Shown piece after piece: positions 8,842 through 17,536 of a DNA stretch of 64,000 nt (the stretch's first letter is position 1; every line of letters begins with the position of its first letter). The stretch is taken from assembly GCA_943789025.1 (NCBI GenBank), contig CALSSN010000016.1, positions 62,001 to 126,000 on the forward strand, written 5' to 3'. The position numbers and the translations under genes were made by a program. A model generated the notes under the pieces. That model had not been told where the DNA came from. It saw only the letters and a program-made list of their open reading frames with translations, and did no database searches. Origin of the DNA: an uncultured Verrucomicrobiales bacterium (GTDB taxonomy: Bacteria; Verrucomicrobiota; Verrucomicrobiia; Verrucomicrobiales; DEV007).

Positions 8842-10167
8842 ATGCCAAAGGCACCAAATTTTAAAGCTTTCAGCATCTCCGATCTGGCTCGGACAAAGAC
8901 CCTGGGAATCATCATGGGAGGGGGGGCGGGATCACGCCTCTATCCGCTCACCCAGAAGCGGTCAAAGCCTGCTGTGCCCCTGGCAGGAAAATATCGCTTG
9001 GTCGATATTCCTATCAGTAACTGCATCAACTCGGGAATCCATCACTCCTACGTACTCACTCAGTATAACAGCGCCTCGCTCAACAGGCACATCAACAACG
9101 CCTACAAATTCGACAAATTCTCTGGAGGCTTTGTCGAGGTTCTCGCTGCCCAACAAACGCCAGACGACGACCACTGGTACCAGGGCACAGCCGACGCGGT
9201 TCGCCAGAACCTCCGCTACTTTCTTAACGACGGGAATTACGAGTATTTTATTATCCTGAGTGGTGACCAGCTCTATCAGATGAATTTCCAGGATGTGCTC
9301 GCCTTTCATATCGAAAAAAAGGCGGCACTGACTATCGCCACTCTCCCGGTGACAAGAAAGGACGCTCGCTCGTTTGGAATCATGGCGACCGACGAGAAAG
9401 GACAAGTCACTTCGTTTGAAGAAAAGCCGCAGGACGAGAAGGTTCTCGATTCGTTGCGGATGCCACCAGAGATTCTGAGTGAATTCGGAATTCAACTGGA
9501 AAAAAACGACGAGCGCTTCCAGGCCAGTATGGGAATTTATGTCTTCAATCGTAAGACGATGATCAAAGCCCTCGATAACGAGCTCATTGACTTCGGAAAA
9601 GACGTTATTCCCAACGCGATCAAGAAGGAGAAAGTCTTCAGTTATGTTTTTCAGGGATACTGGGAAGACATCGGAACCATCGGGGCGTTCTACCAGGCCA
9701 ACCTGGATCTTTGCAAAACCCTTCCCGAATACGATTTTTTCAACAAAAATAACATTGTCTACACCAACGCGAGGTTTCTACCAGCCAGCAAGATCAACGG
9801 AGCGACTGTGCGCCACGCCATCATATCCGATGGCTGTATTATCACGGATGCCATCATTGAGGACAGCTTGATCGGCCTGCGATCGATGATTAACGAAAGG
9901 ACCACTATCAGAGAAAGCATCATTATGGGAGCCGATTTTTTTCCTCATGAAAAGAGTCTCTCCGAGAATAACGACACTCCTATCGGCATTGGAAAAGGCT
10001 GCAAAATCGAACGCGCCATCATCGATAAAAATGTTCATATCGGAGATGGCTGCGTCATCAGTCCAGAGGGGAAACCTGATCACATGGATGGCGAGAACTT
10101 TTACATTCGGGACGGGATCGTGGTGATTCCCAAGAGCGCGGTCATCCCGGCGAACACCTGGATCTAA
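8842..10167 (+). CDS. glgC: Glucose-1-phosphate adenylyltransferase
   Basis: 441 residues. Catalyses ATP + glucose-1-phosphate to ADP-glucose + PPi, the committed step of bacterial glycogen synthesis. The nucleotidyltransferase N-terminus has IIMGGGAGSRLYPLT followed by RSKPAVPLAGKYRLVDIPI, then NSGIHHSYVLTQYNSASLN and YQGTADAVRQN. The substrate loop FEEKPQ and ASMGIYVFNR follow, and a left-handed beta-helix C-terminal domain (about 300-441) shows hexapeptide-type repeats (ATVRHAIISDGCIITDAIIEDSLIG). Length matches the plant/bacterial AGPase family. Alternative: an ADP-glucose-like nucleotidyltransferase for another sugar, but the motifs are AGPase-specific. Confidence 0.92.
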   Translation: MPKAPNFKAFSISDLARTKTLGIIMGGGAGSRLYPLTQKRSKPAVPLAGKYRLVDIPISNCINSGIHHSYVLTQYNSASLNRHINNAYKFDKFSGGFVEVLAAQQTPDDDHWYQGTADAVRQNLRYFLNDGNYEYFIILSGDQLYQMNFQDVLAFHIEKKAALTIATLPVTRKDARSFGIMATDEKGQVTSFEEKPQDEKVLDSLRMPPEILSEFGIQLEKNDERFQASMGIYVFNRKTMIKALDNELIDFGKDVIPNAIKKEKVFSYVFQGYWEDIGTIGAFYQANLDLCKTLPEYDFFNKNNIVYTNARFLPASKINGATVRHAIISDGCIITDAIIEDSLIGLRSMINERTTIRESIIMGADFFPHEKSLSENNDTPIGIGKGCKIERAIIDKNVHIGDGCVISPEGKPDHMDGENFYIRDGIVVIPKSAVIPANTWI

Positions 10168-10277
10168 CCACTCGCAAATCCTGCAAACTGCCAAGGATGG
10201 GCACTTGCTGAGCGGCTGAAAATTCCTTGCCGAAAAGTGGAGGCTTGCCATAGTAGCCCCGTTTCGAATAGTTTTTT

Positions 10278-11237
10278 ATGCGCATGCTTATTACAGGAGG
10301 AGCGGGCTTCATCGGCTCGCACCTCGTCGACCGCCTGAGCCAAGATGGCCATGAAGTGACCGTCCTGGACAGCTTCAACGACTTCTACGACCCGACGATA
10401 AAACGAGCTAACCTGGCAAGTTCCCTTGATCGCATCCGCCTCGTTGAAGGAAGCATCCGAGACGCCCAACTCGTCGATTCGCTTTTCACGGAAGGGCGAT
10501 TCGACTGTGTCTGCCACCTTGCAGCCCGTGCCGGGGTGCGACCATCCATCGCAGATCCGGGCCTCTACATCGACACCAATATCGACGGCACCTTCAAGCT
10601 TCTTGAGGCAGCTCGAAAACATGGACTCCGGCGATTTATTTTTGCCTCAAGTTCGTCGGTCTACGGCGTCAACACAAAGGTCCCTTTTGCCGAGGATGAC
10701 ACGCTGTTTCGAACCATCAGTCCCTACGCAGCAACAAAACTTGCAGGCGAGCAACTCTGCTCAAACTATGCCCACCTCTTCGGAATCGAAATGGCGTGCC
10801 TTCGATTTTTTACAGTCTATGGCCCCCGACAGCGACCCGATCTTGCTATCTCCAAGTTCACCAAGCGTATCCTGGAAGACACGCCGATTCAACGCTACGG
10901 GGACGGCTCCACAGCTCGCGACTACACCTACATCGATGATATCATCGCTGGAGTCACTTCGGTCATCGAATTGAAAGACCTCGAGTTCGACATCTTTAAT
11001 CTGGGAGGAGACCGGGTGGTAAGCCTCAGCGAACTGATCGAAGCGATTGAGAGAGCAATCGGTAAAAAAGCAATCATCGAAAACTTTCCAGAACAGCCGG
11101 GTGACGTACCTCTTACCAACTGCGACATCAGTAAAAGTCAACGCATTCTCGGCTATCAGCCGTCCACTCCCATCGAAATCGGCGTCACTAATTTTGTCAC
11201 CTGGTTCAAGAACCAGGCGAAAGCCTCTCAAGATTGA
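10278..11237 (+). CDS. NAD-dependent nucleotide-sugar epimerase (UDP-glucuronate 4-epimerase-like)
   Basis: 319 residues, extended short-chain dehydrogenase fold. The Rossmann motif GGAGFIGSHLVDRL is at 7-20. The catalytic tetrad is visible as SSSSVYG (about 125) and SPYAATKLAGE (about 150, Y-x-x-x-K). The sequence LDSFNDFYDPTIKRANL after the second strand and the MACLRFFTVYGPRQRPDLAI block are typical of UDP-glucuronate/UDP-galacturonate 4-epimerases. The product would feed extracellular or surface polysaccharide synthesis. Its stop codon is directly followed, without a gap, by the ATG of an M20 deacylase, so the two are probably one operon. The exact sugar substrate is not decided by sequence. 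Confidence 0.85.
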   Translation: MRMLITGGAGFIGSHLVDRLSQDGHEVTVLDSFNDFYDPTIKRANLASSLDRIRLVEGSIRDAQLVDSLFTEGRFDCVCHLAARAGVRPSIADPGLYIDTNIDGTFKLLEAARKHGLRRFIFASSSSVYGVNTKVPFAEDDTLFRTISPYAATKLAGEQLCSNYAHLFGIEMACLRFFTVYGPRQRPDLAISKFTKRILEDTPIQRYGDGSTARDYTYIDDIIAGVTSVIELKDLEFDIFNLGGDRVVSLSELIEAIERAIGKKAIIENFPEQPGDVPLTNCDISKSQRILGYQPSTPIEIGVTNFVTWFKNQAKASQD

Positions 11238-12416
11238 ATGGGCGAATCCACAACATTGCCCGTGAACGACTGTGCCAGGGATCCGGTCCTTCTTCTCAAA
11301 GACCTCATCTCGATCCCCAGCGTCAACCCTGATGGCGATCCAGGCATTCCCGCAGAACACTGTGGCGAAGAGGCCCTCGGCGCCTTTCTTGCTGCGCTCC
11401 TCGATCAAGCAGGCGTGGAGGTCTCCACCGAGGAGGTCGCGCCGGGACGCCCTAATATCCTGGGACGCTTCCCCAGCGATCGGCCCGGCAAACCCATCAT
11501 CCTTTTTGCACCACACCTCGACACTGTTGGCGTAGGCGACATGACGATCGATCCGTTCACTCCGGATCAGCGCAATGGCCGGATCTACGGTCGAGGAGCA
11601 AGTGACACCAAAGGACCGATGGCGGCCATGCTGGCAGCTCTCTTCTCCCTCGAAGAAAAGATCGCAGAACTCCCATATGAGATCCACTTTGTGGCATTAG
11701 CTGCCGAGGAAAGCGGGCAACTCGGGTCCCGGCACTTCGCGCGGCATCACGGTGCTGATTATGCCTTTGGAATTGTCGGTGAACCGACCAGTATGACTGT
11801 CGTTCACACGCATAAAGGCTGCGCCTGGTGCGCTATTGACGTCCCGGGAAGAGCTGCCCATGGGTCGACTCCAGAGCAGGGAGATAGTGCCATTCTCCGG
11901 GCCATGCGACTTGTTCATCACCTCGACTCCGATTTTCGTGAAAAGCTGCGAAACGCGGCCCCAAGCGATCCGCTTCTCGGCCACAGCACCTTGAATATTG
12001 GCATGATTCGGGGCGGCACCCGAGCCAACATTGTCCCGAGTGGATGCCGGATTACCGTCGATATCCGCAGCACACCTGGACTCCTCGCATCCGGCGAAGA
12101 TGGCATCACCTTCCTGCAGCGGTCCATCAGCAAAGTCGATGCAGAAGCAATCGTTTCTCCGCTCGGAGGCCCCACAATGCCCCTCTGCACCGATCCCGAT
12201 CATCCAATCGGGATGCAGCTGGCATCGGCAGGAAATGGCTTTGCTGGCGCGCCCTGGTTCTGCGACGCCTCCCACCTCGCCGCTGCAGGGCTCCCTTCAG
12301 TAGCTATTGGCCCGGGATCCATCGAACAGGCACACACTGAAGACGAATGGATTGCCTTAGAGGATCTCATCGATGGGACACGAAGGTTTCGGCACTTCCT
12401 TGAGAATCTATCCTGA
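11238..12416 (+). CDS. M20-family metallo-deacylase/peptidase (ArgE/DapE-like)
   Basis: 392 residues. Zinc-dependent amidohydrolase of the M20 family, which includes acetylornithine deacetylase and succinyl-diaminopimelate desuccinylase. Metal-ligand motifs are in order: FAPHLDTVGVGD (His and Asp) about 95, YGRGASDTKGPMAAML (bridging Asp) about 120, LAAEESGQLGSRH (general base and ligand Glu) about 155, and IVGEPTSM about 185. The dimerisation domain contains GRAAHGSTPEQGDSAI and NIGMIRGGTRANIVPSGC. The C-terminal ligand His lies in IEQAHTEDEWI. The ATG immediately abuts the stop of the epimerase upstream; the next gene starts one base after its stop. The substrate (N-acetylornithine, N-succinyl-DAP or a peptide) is not decided. 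Confidence 0.88.
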   Translation: MGESTTLPVNDCARDPVLLLKDLISIPSVNPDGDPGIPAEHCGEEALGAFLAALLDQAGVEVSTEEVAPGRPNILGRFPSDRPGKPIILFAPHLDTVGVGDMTIDPFTPDQRNGRIYGRGASDTKGPMAAMLAALFSLEEKIAELPYEIHFVALAAEESGQLGSRHFARHHGADYAFGIVGEPTSMTVVHTHKGCAWCAIDVPGRAAHGSTPEQGDSAILRAMRLVHHLDSDFREKLRNAAPSDPLLGHSTLNIGMIRGGTRANIVPSGCRITVDIRSTPGLLASGEDGITFLQRSISKVDAEAIVSPLGGPTMPLCTDPDHPIGMQLASAGNGFAGAPWFCDASHLAAAGLPSVAIGPGSIEQAHTEDEWIALEDLIDGTRRFRHFLENLS

Positions 12417-12417
12417 C

Positions 12418-13566
12418 ATGAACTCTTTATTCCATGGCGTCCTGTTTCTCTCTCATTTCGCGATTCTACCTCTGGCAGCTCAGGTGGGAGACACAACAGT
12501 GAGGCCAGGCCCTCAGAGGTTTTCAGAGGCGACGTCACCCCCTGCCGCTAACCCGATTGAAAACCTGATCCGAGAACGTGCCGAGGCTCTGGATCAACTC
12601 CAGGAGGAGCGCGAAATCATTTTTCGTAAACGGGCGAAATTTCACATGCAGAGGGAGCAGTCCTTGGCGGATCGAGAGGAGGCGTTGACCATTCGTGAGC
12701 GACAAATTTCGACACTGGAAGCTGCACTCCGAACACGCGAAAGCGTAGTCACCGCACGGGAAGCGATGATAAGCGCTCGCGAAGGCTTTTTAGGCATCAA
12801 CGAAACAACTCCTCCGACAAAAAAGCCAAGATCTCCTGCACCGACGATCGTCGGGAAATACGCTTGCGTCATCGATGCAATTTCCGGGACTGTCCTCCAC
12901 GAAAAAGATTCGCAAGCAAAAGTCGCAGTCGCGAGCACTCAGAAGTTGATGACCGCTCTTCTTGTCGTCGAAGCAGGTGACCTCGATAAGAAAATCGTCA
13001 TCCAACCCGAAGACGTTCTTGTCGAGCCGACGATTATTGGCGTAAAGCCCGGGCAAAGTTATACTCGTCGTGAGCTTGTTCGCGCTCTGCTCATCCGAAG
13101 CGGTAATGACATTGCGCTTACTCTCGCGAGGGATCATGCGGGAAGTATCCCGGCGTTCGCAGAGAAAATGAATATGCGTGCTCTTTCTCTTGGAATGGTG
13201 AACACCGAGTTTAAAAACCCACATGGGCTCACCGTGGCAGAGCAAGGATCGACTGCTTATGACATGGCCCTTCTCGGCCGTGCTGCTTACGCCCAACCTT
13301 TTATTCGTGATTGCATCCAAACCCGCTCCGAAACATTTACCTTTGAAGACGGCTCCACCCGCCTGCTCACGAATACCAACAAGGTTCTCACCAGGCTGTC
13401 ATCCTGCAATGGCATGAAGACTGGATACACCAATGCCAGTGGCTACTGCCTTGTTGCCAGCGCAGAAAAAGACACCAAGGCCCTGATTGTAGTGGTTCTT
13501 AAAAGCAATGGAACGTGGGTCTGGAAAGACACTCAAGTTCTTCTCGAATGGGGAATGAGGTCGTAG
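12418..13566 (+). CDS. D-alanyl-D-alanine carboxypeptidase (S11) with N-terminal coiled coil
   Basis: About 382 residues. The start is the ATG at 12418, one base after the previous stop; it gives the signal peptide MNSLFHGVLFLSHFAILPLAAQ. Residues about 40-125 form a charged heptad-rich coiled coil (LDQLQEEREIIFRKRAKF, REEALTIRERQISTLEAALRT). The penicillin-binding catalytic domain follows: SxxK motif in ASTQKLMTALLV, SxN in IRSGNDIAL, and KTG in GMKTGYTNASGYCLV. It should trim terminal D-Ala from peptidoglycan stem peptides in the periplasm. Family members usually start the catalytic domain right after the signal peptide, so the coiled coil is an addition and may mediate oligomerisation or a partner contact. 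Confidence 0.88.
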   Translation: MNSLFHGVLFLSHFAILPLAAQVGDTTVRPGPQRFSEATSPPAANPIENLIRERAEALDQLQEEREIIFRKRAKFHMQREQSLADREEALTIRERQISTLEAALRTRESVVTAREAMISAREGFLGINETTPPTKKPRSPAPTIVGKYACVIDAISGTVLHEKDSQAKVAVASTQKLMTALLVVEAGDLDKKIVIQPEDVLVEPTIIGVKPGQSYTRRELVRALLIRSGNDIALTLARDHAGSIPAFAEKMNMRALSLGMVNTEFKNPHGLTVAEQGSTAYDMALLGRAAYAQPFIRDCIQTRSETFTFEDGSTRLLTNTNKVLTRLSSCNGMKTGYTNASGYCLVASAEKDTKALIVVVLKSNGTWVWKDTQVLLEWGMRS

Positions 13567-13607
13567 CTTTTTTCGTGGCAGACCGATATCACCGTGAAGA
13601 AAAAATC

Positions 13608-14591
13608 TCAATCATCGAGATAAATCACGCGGGTTCCCTGCATGTCGATGCGCGGTCGGAGGAGCCTGAGCTCACGCATCTCCTCGATCACATTCTGCTG
13701 GCTTTCTGGCGGGACAAAAAACAGGAGAAAACCTCCGCCACCGGCACCGAGAAGTTTACCACCAGTCGCCCCGGCCTTCATTGCTCGAGTATACAAGGCA
13801 TCGATCTCGCCCGAGCTGATCCTGGCAGTCAGTCCGCGCTTCAACTCCCACCCCTGATGAAGTACCTTTCCGACGGAATCGAATTCGCCGGCAACCAACT
13901 TCGATCTGAGTTCTTCCGCCAGGTCCCGCATCGCACAGAGATCCTGATATTTCTCGTCATCAGAAACCGTATTCTCCTGCTGTTCTTTGAGGAGATCGGA
14001 AGCTGACCGGGTAATTCCCGTATAAAAAAGAAGCATGCGCTCCTCCAGATATCGGCGGCCATCTCGATCAACCACGATCGGCTCGACATGAACGGAGCCG
14101 TCCTGATGGAACTTCAAAAAATTGAGCCCTCCCATGGCGGCGCCATATTGGTCCTGTTTGCCGATTGGCTCTCCCAGTCTCTCCAGTTCGACCTGGCAGG
14201 CGATCTCTGCGCAGCGTTCCTTCGATATGTTTTTTCCCAGATAGGCGTGAACAGCTTTGATAAGACCCACGGCAAAGGCGCTGGAACTTCCGAGGCCAGA
14301 GCCTTTTGAAGGAATATCTGCAAAGGAGGTGAGCTCAACCGGCTGGTGGCAGGCGCAGATATTGAGGCACTCACGAATCAATGGATGCTCAATGTCACAG
14401 ACGTTTTCGACTTCCTCGGTGCGAGAATACTTCAAGACAATTCGCTCTTCAAAAAATCGATGGATCGCGATGTATATGAAGAGGTCCACAGAAAAACTGA
14501 CCACAGCTCCCGGCGCACGCTGGTAAAACGCAGGCAGGTCACTCCCCCCACCTGCTAAAGAAATTCTGAGCGGAGTTTTTGTGATAATCAT
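13608..14591 (-). CDS. hddA: GHMP kinase, D-glycero-D-manno-heptose 7-phosphate kinase-like
   Basis: 327 residues. GHMP-family sugar kinase: N-terminal ITKTPLRISLAGGGSDLPAFYQ, ATP-binding glycine/serine loop SKGSGLGSSSAFAVGLIKA (about 95-113), and C-terminal motif GATGGKLLGAGGGGFLLFF. This N-terminus is typical of the HddA/FKP-type kinases. With the HddC-GmhB fusion directly upstream (17 bases), the likely reaction is phosphorylation of D-glycero-D-manno-heptose 7-phosphate to the 1,7-bisphosphate in the GDP-heptose route. It is the last gene of the operon and ends tail-to-tail with the carboxypeptidase gene 41 bases away. Confidence 0.85.
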   Translation of the reverse strand: MIITKTPLRISLAGGGSDLPAFYQRAPGAVVSFSVDLFIYIAIHRFFEERIVLKYSRTEEVENVCDIEHPLIRECLNICACHQPVELTSFADIPSKGSGLGSSSAFAVGLIKAVHAYLGKNISKERCAEIACQVELERLGEPIGKQDQYGAAMGGLNFLKFHQDGSVHVEPIVVDRDGRRYLEERMLLFYTGITRSASDLLKEQQENTVSDDEKYQDLCAMRDLAEELRSKLVAGEFDSVGKVLHQGWELKRGLTARISSGEIDALYTRAMKAGATGGKLLGAGGGGFLLFFVPPESQQNVIEEMRELRLLRPRIDMQGTRVIYLDD

Positions 14592-14608
14592 CGCGCTAGA
14601 GCTTGCAC

Positions 14609-15970
14609 TTAAAGCTCATTGGAAGTGGGAACGGACCGAAGAGCACCCGATGCGGTCAGATACCGAGCAGCTTCAAAGACATTGGCAAAGACAAAATCGG
14701 GATTCAGTTTTTTTGCCTGGTCTGTTTTCTCCACAAGAACTGTCCGCAACCCGGCACTTCTGCCAGCCTCCATATCTCGCCAGCTATCGCCGATAAAACA
14801 GCTGGAAGCAAGGTCGATGCCATGTTCATCGACCACCTGCATGATCATGCCGATGCCAGGCTTCCTGCAATCACTCGCACGCCGATACTGCCGCACGCCT
14901 CCCTCGTGCTCGGTCTCAGGATGGAAGGGTGAAAAGTAGATGCCATCCACCGTAGCCCCATCTCCTTCCGCAGCGATTTCAGCTTCCAGCTTTTCATGGA
15001 TAGCCTCGAGGGTTTCCAAATCGTAGAGCCCTCGAGCGATGCCAGGCTGGTTGGTCAAGACAAAGACCCGCATCCCAGCATCCTTGAAAAGTCGAATTCC
15101 TTGGGCTGCACCAGCAAGAAGCTGCAGCTCCTCGGGTTTAATGACATGCCCCGCGTGGCGTTTCATGTCATGAACGTTGAGGGTTCCATCACGATCGATA
15201 AGAATAGTATCGATCGGCTTGGGATGAGCACGCGCCCGAGCAATATTCTCCTGGTCGTTCAGGTAGCGCTCGACCACGCCAAGTCTCTCGGGAGTCCCCA
15301 TATCCCTGCACCACTGATCATCAGGAAGAAAGTACGTCTGAAGAAGTTCTCCCGCCGCGAGAGCAGAGGGGAACACCTCCTTACAGAAATCCGATTGCTT
15401 CGCCTCGGGAATAAACCTCAGAACCCTCCGGGAGAGAGCGTAAACGGCCGCATTTCCGATGTTTTTGTAAAGCCCTTTCGGATCCCGTGTGGCTCTGGGA
15501 AGAATCCCGGCGACACGGCCACTGCTGTCAGCATCAATCAGATCAGAGTCCCATGGGTGATCTGACGGGCGGACAAGAAGGGTCGCCAGTGCTCCGGATC
15601 CTTCGTGTTTTTCTGCAAGAGCACGGCAGTCGAGATCGAGAAAGACATCGCCATAAACGAGAAGAAAATCTTCCTCCAGAAGCTTCTTGAGGAGCTGAAG
15701 ACACCCCGATGTCCCGAGCGGCACATTTTCTTCAACGATCCTGAGATCAACCCCGATTATTGGGTGTTTCTTGAAATGATCGGCAATTAAATCAGCTCGG
15801 AAACCAGCAGCAAGGAGCACGCGACCGAAACCCTGATCCGCAAGCAGGCGAATGGTGCGATCGAGTAAAGTTTCACCCTGAATGGCTAGCAAGGGCTTGG
15901 GAAGCCCTTTCGTGAGATCTCCGAGACGGGTTCCCTTCCCCCCGCAAAGAATCACTGCCTGTCTGATCAC
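14609..15970 (-). CDS. Fusion of heptose-1-phosphate nucleotidyltransferase (HddC-like) and GmhB-type phosphatase
   Basis: 453 residues with two domains. Residues 1-235 are a sugar nucleotidyltransferase: AVILCGGKGTRLGDLTKGLPKPLL, LLAAGFRADLIADHF, VPLGTSGCLQLL and LVYGDVFLDLD. Residues about 255-440 are a HAD phosphatase of the GmhB type: DTILIDRDGTLNVHDMKRHAGH, VFVLTNQPGIARGLY, GIYFSPFHPETEHEGGVRQY, CRKPGIGMI and SCFIGDSWRDMEAGRSAG. GmhB removes the 7-phosphate from heptose 1,7-bisphosphate and HddC then couples GTP to heptose 1-phosphate, so the fusion would carry two consecutive steps. It overlaps the glycosyltransferase stop by four bases (ATGA) and is followed by hddA. GmhA (sedoheptulose-7-phosphate isomerase) is not in the window. 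Confidence 0.88.
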   Translation of the reverse strand: MIRQAVILCGGKGTRLGDLTKGLPKPLLAIQGETLLDRTIRLLADQGFGRVLLAAGFRADLIADHFKKHPIIGVDLRIVEENVPLGTSGCLQLLKKLLEEDFLLVYGDVFLDLDCRALAEKHEGSGALATLLVRPSDHPWDSDLIDADSSGRVAGILPRATRDPKGLYKNIGNAAVYALSRRVLRFIPEAKQSDFCKEVFPSALAAGELLQTYFLPDDQWCRDMGTPERLGVVERYLNDQENIARARAHPKPIDTILIDRDGTLNVHDMKRHAGHVIKPEELQLLAGAAQGIRLFKDAGMRVFVLTNQPGIARGLYDLETLEAIHEKLEAEIAAEGDGATVDGIYFSPFHPETEHEGGVRQYRRASDCRKPGIGMIMQVVDEHGIDLASSCFIGDSWRDMEAGRSAGLRTVLVEKTDQAKKLNPDFVFANVFEAARYLTASGALRSVPTSNEL

Positions 15971-17241
15971 AGCTTCACAGCCTCCTTCGGAGTGTGCCCT
16001 TCCGCCTCGGTGTCCGTTTCATCCAGCGTGACAGAAGAAATACCCTCCACCGCGGGCAAGGATACCCCCGGCTGAGAAACCTCCCCAGCTCCTTCACGCA
16101 ACAATTTCTGATTCTCCAGCATGGTCCGAATCGCATCCACCCGCTCACCAGCGAGGAGATCAAAGCTGAAGCGTTTGGATCGCTTTTTGCCGTTGCGGAT
16201 CAATCTTTTCCTCAGATCTTCGTCCTCGGCGACAGCACGCAGACCCTGCACCGAAGACTTTCTGTCATTGAAATCCACAATCACGGCATGCTCTTGAGTG
16301 ACCTCGTGCATCACCTCAATATCATTGACAATACACGGGACACCACAAGCCATGGCTTCAAGAACACAACGACCGAAGGTCTCCTCCCTGCTGGCGAGAG
16401 CAAAAACCCGGGCATTGCGATAAAGCGGGGCGATCAAATCATCCGCTACCCACCCCAACAGCGTGACATGGTCTTCCAGACCGTGTTCTGCGATCCGTTG
16501 GCTGACTGACTCCAGCCCATTCCCCCAACCTCCTCCGCCAACCATGACCAGAGGCATGGCCTTGCGAAGCTTCTCAGATAAGCCGGCGTAAGCATCAACG
16601 AGCAACTCAGCCTGTTTATAGGGATAGAAATTTGATATCCAGAGAAGGTAGCCTGGTTCAATGCTGCACACCTCTCTGAGGCGCGTGACCTCCGCTTTCG
16701 TCGCCATGGAATGAAAGGCGTCGTGATCGAGCCCTTCATAACTTTGAAGAAGGCGATCTTTACATGCTGGATTGACGGAAAGAATCTGGGAGACAGCAAA
16801 ATCAGTATTCGTGATGACCAGCTCGGCGCGTTCGAGTCCAGATTCAGCCGAAAACTTTCGGTAGAAGCGCCGTGCGAGCCCCACGCGATTGTCGACATTG
16901 AGGTGCTGTAAGGAAAGCATGTGCATCGCTACTGGCAAAGTGCGGATGAGCGGCACGAAGCCGGTGGTGACGAGGCACTCTGCTCCACGACGTGATGCGT
17001 CACCCGCAACTCTGAAATGATCGGCAACAAGCCTGCGCAGCGTCCGGTCGTTCGCGGGAAACTTCCGGACCACCTCGACTCTCTCACATGTCGCGTCCCA
17101 TTCCTGCTCTGGGCCGACATACACAACCCACTCCAGATCCTGAAACTGGGCCAACGAGCGCTCGACAAAAGCATGGTAGAGCGTGGTCAGTCCGGTTTTT
17201 CGATCCGGATTCTCACAAAGCATCGAAAGCGCTAATTTCAT
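15967..17241 (-). CDS. Glycosyltransferase family 4-like
   Basis: About 424 residues. The start is the ATG at 17241 (MKLALSMLCENPDRKTGL); an in-frame TTG ten codons upstream is less likely. GT-B fold retaining transferase: the C-terminal donor site shows LLWISNFYPYKQAELLVDAY, LVMVGGGGWGNGLES, HVTLLGWVADDLIAPLYRNA, and the nucleotide-sugar binding signature EETFGRCVLEAMACGVPCIV. A low-complexity acidic tail (SVTLDETDTEAEGHTPKEA) follows. It precedes and overlaps the HddC-GmhB gene, so it may transfer heptose from GDP-heptose to a surface glycan; that is inference from position. Confidence 0.85.
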   Translation of the reverse strand: MKLALSMLCENPDRKTGLTTLYHAFVERSLAQFQDLEWVVYVGPEQEWDATCERVEVVRKFPANDRTLRRLVADHFRVAGDASRRGAECLVTTGFVPLIRTLPVAMHMLSLQHLNVDNRVGLARRFYRKFSAESGLERAELVITNTDFAVSQILSVNPACKDRLLQSYEGLDHDAFHSMATKAEVTRLREVCSIEPGYLLWISNFYPYKQAELLVDAYAGLSEKLRKAMPLVMVGGGGWGNGLESVSQRIAEHGLEDHVTLLGWVADDLIAPLYRNARVFALASREETFGRCVLEAMACGVPCIVNDIEVMHEVTQEHAVIVDFNDRKSSVQGLRAVAEDEDLRKRLIRNGKKRSKRFSFDLLAGERVDAIRTMLENQKLLREGAGEVSQPGVSLPAVEGISSVTLDETDTEAEGHTPKEAVKL

Positions 17242-17536
17242 AAGAAGGTGATATCCGGTCGACTCAGGCAATTACCTAAACGGGGCACAGCCTGAAATCC
17301 AAGACAATTCCTGCCAGATCCTGATTTGATCTGACGTCCATGTCTGCTGCCACTGCGATCAACTCCCATCTGGTCTTTTTTGCACAGGCATTCCATAACC
17401 ATCTATCTCATAGGCACTCCAGTAACGCGTCATGCACCCAGCCTCATGCGCTTTGACAGAGTGCTGGAAATCGAAGGAACCGCCGAACAATCTTCAACTT
17501 TCTGCGGCCACAGCGGGCACGCGAGACGGGGTTCGC
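17242..17536. other. Intergenic region upstream of the heptose operon
   Basis: 295 bases between the start of the glycosyltransferase gene and the end of the DsbD-N-like gene, both on the minus strand. It should hold the promoter of the heptose operon and the end of the preceding transcript. I see no RNA gene, clear terminator or repeat. Confidence 0.4.
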
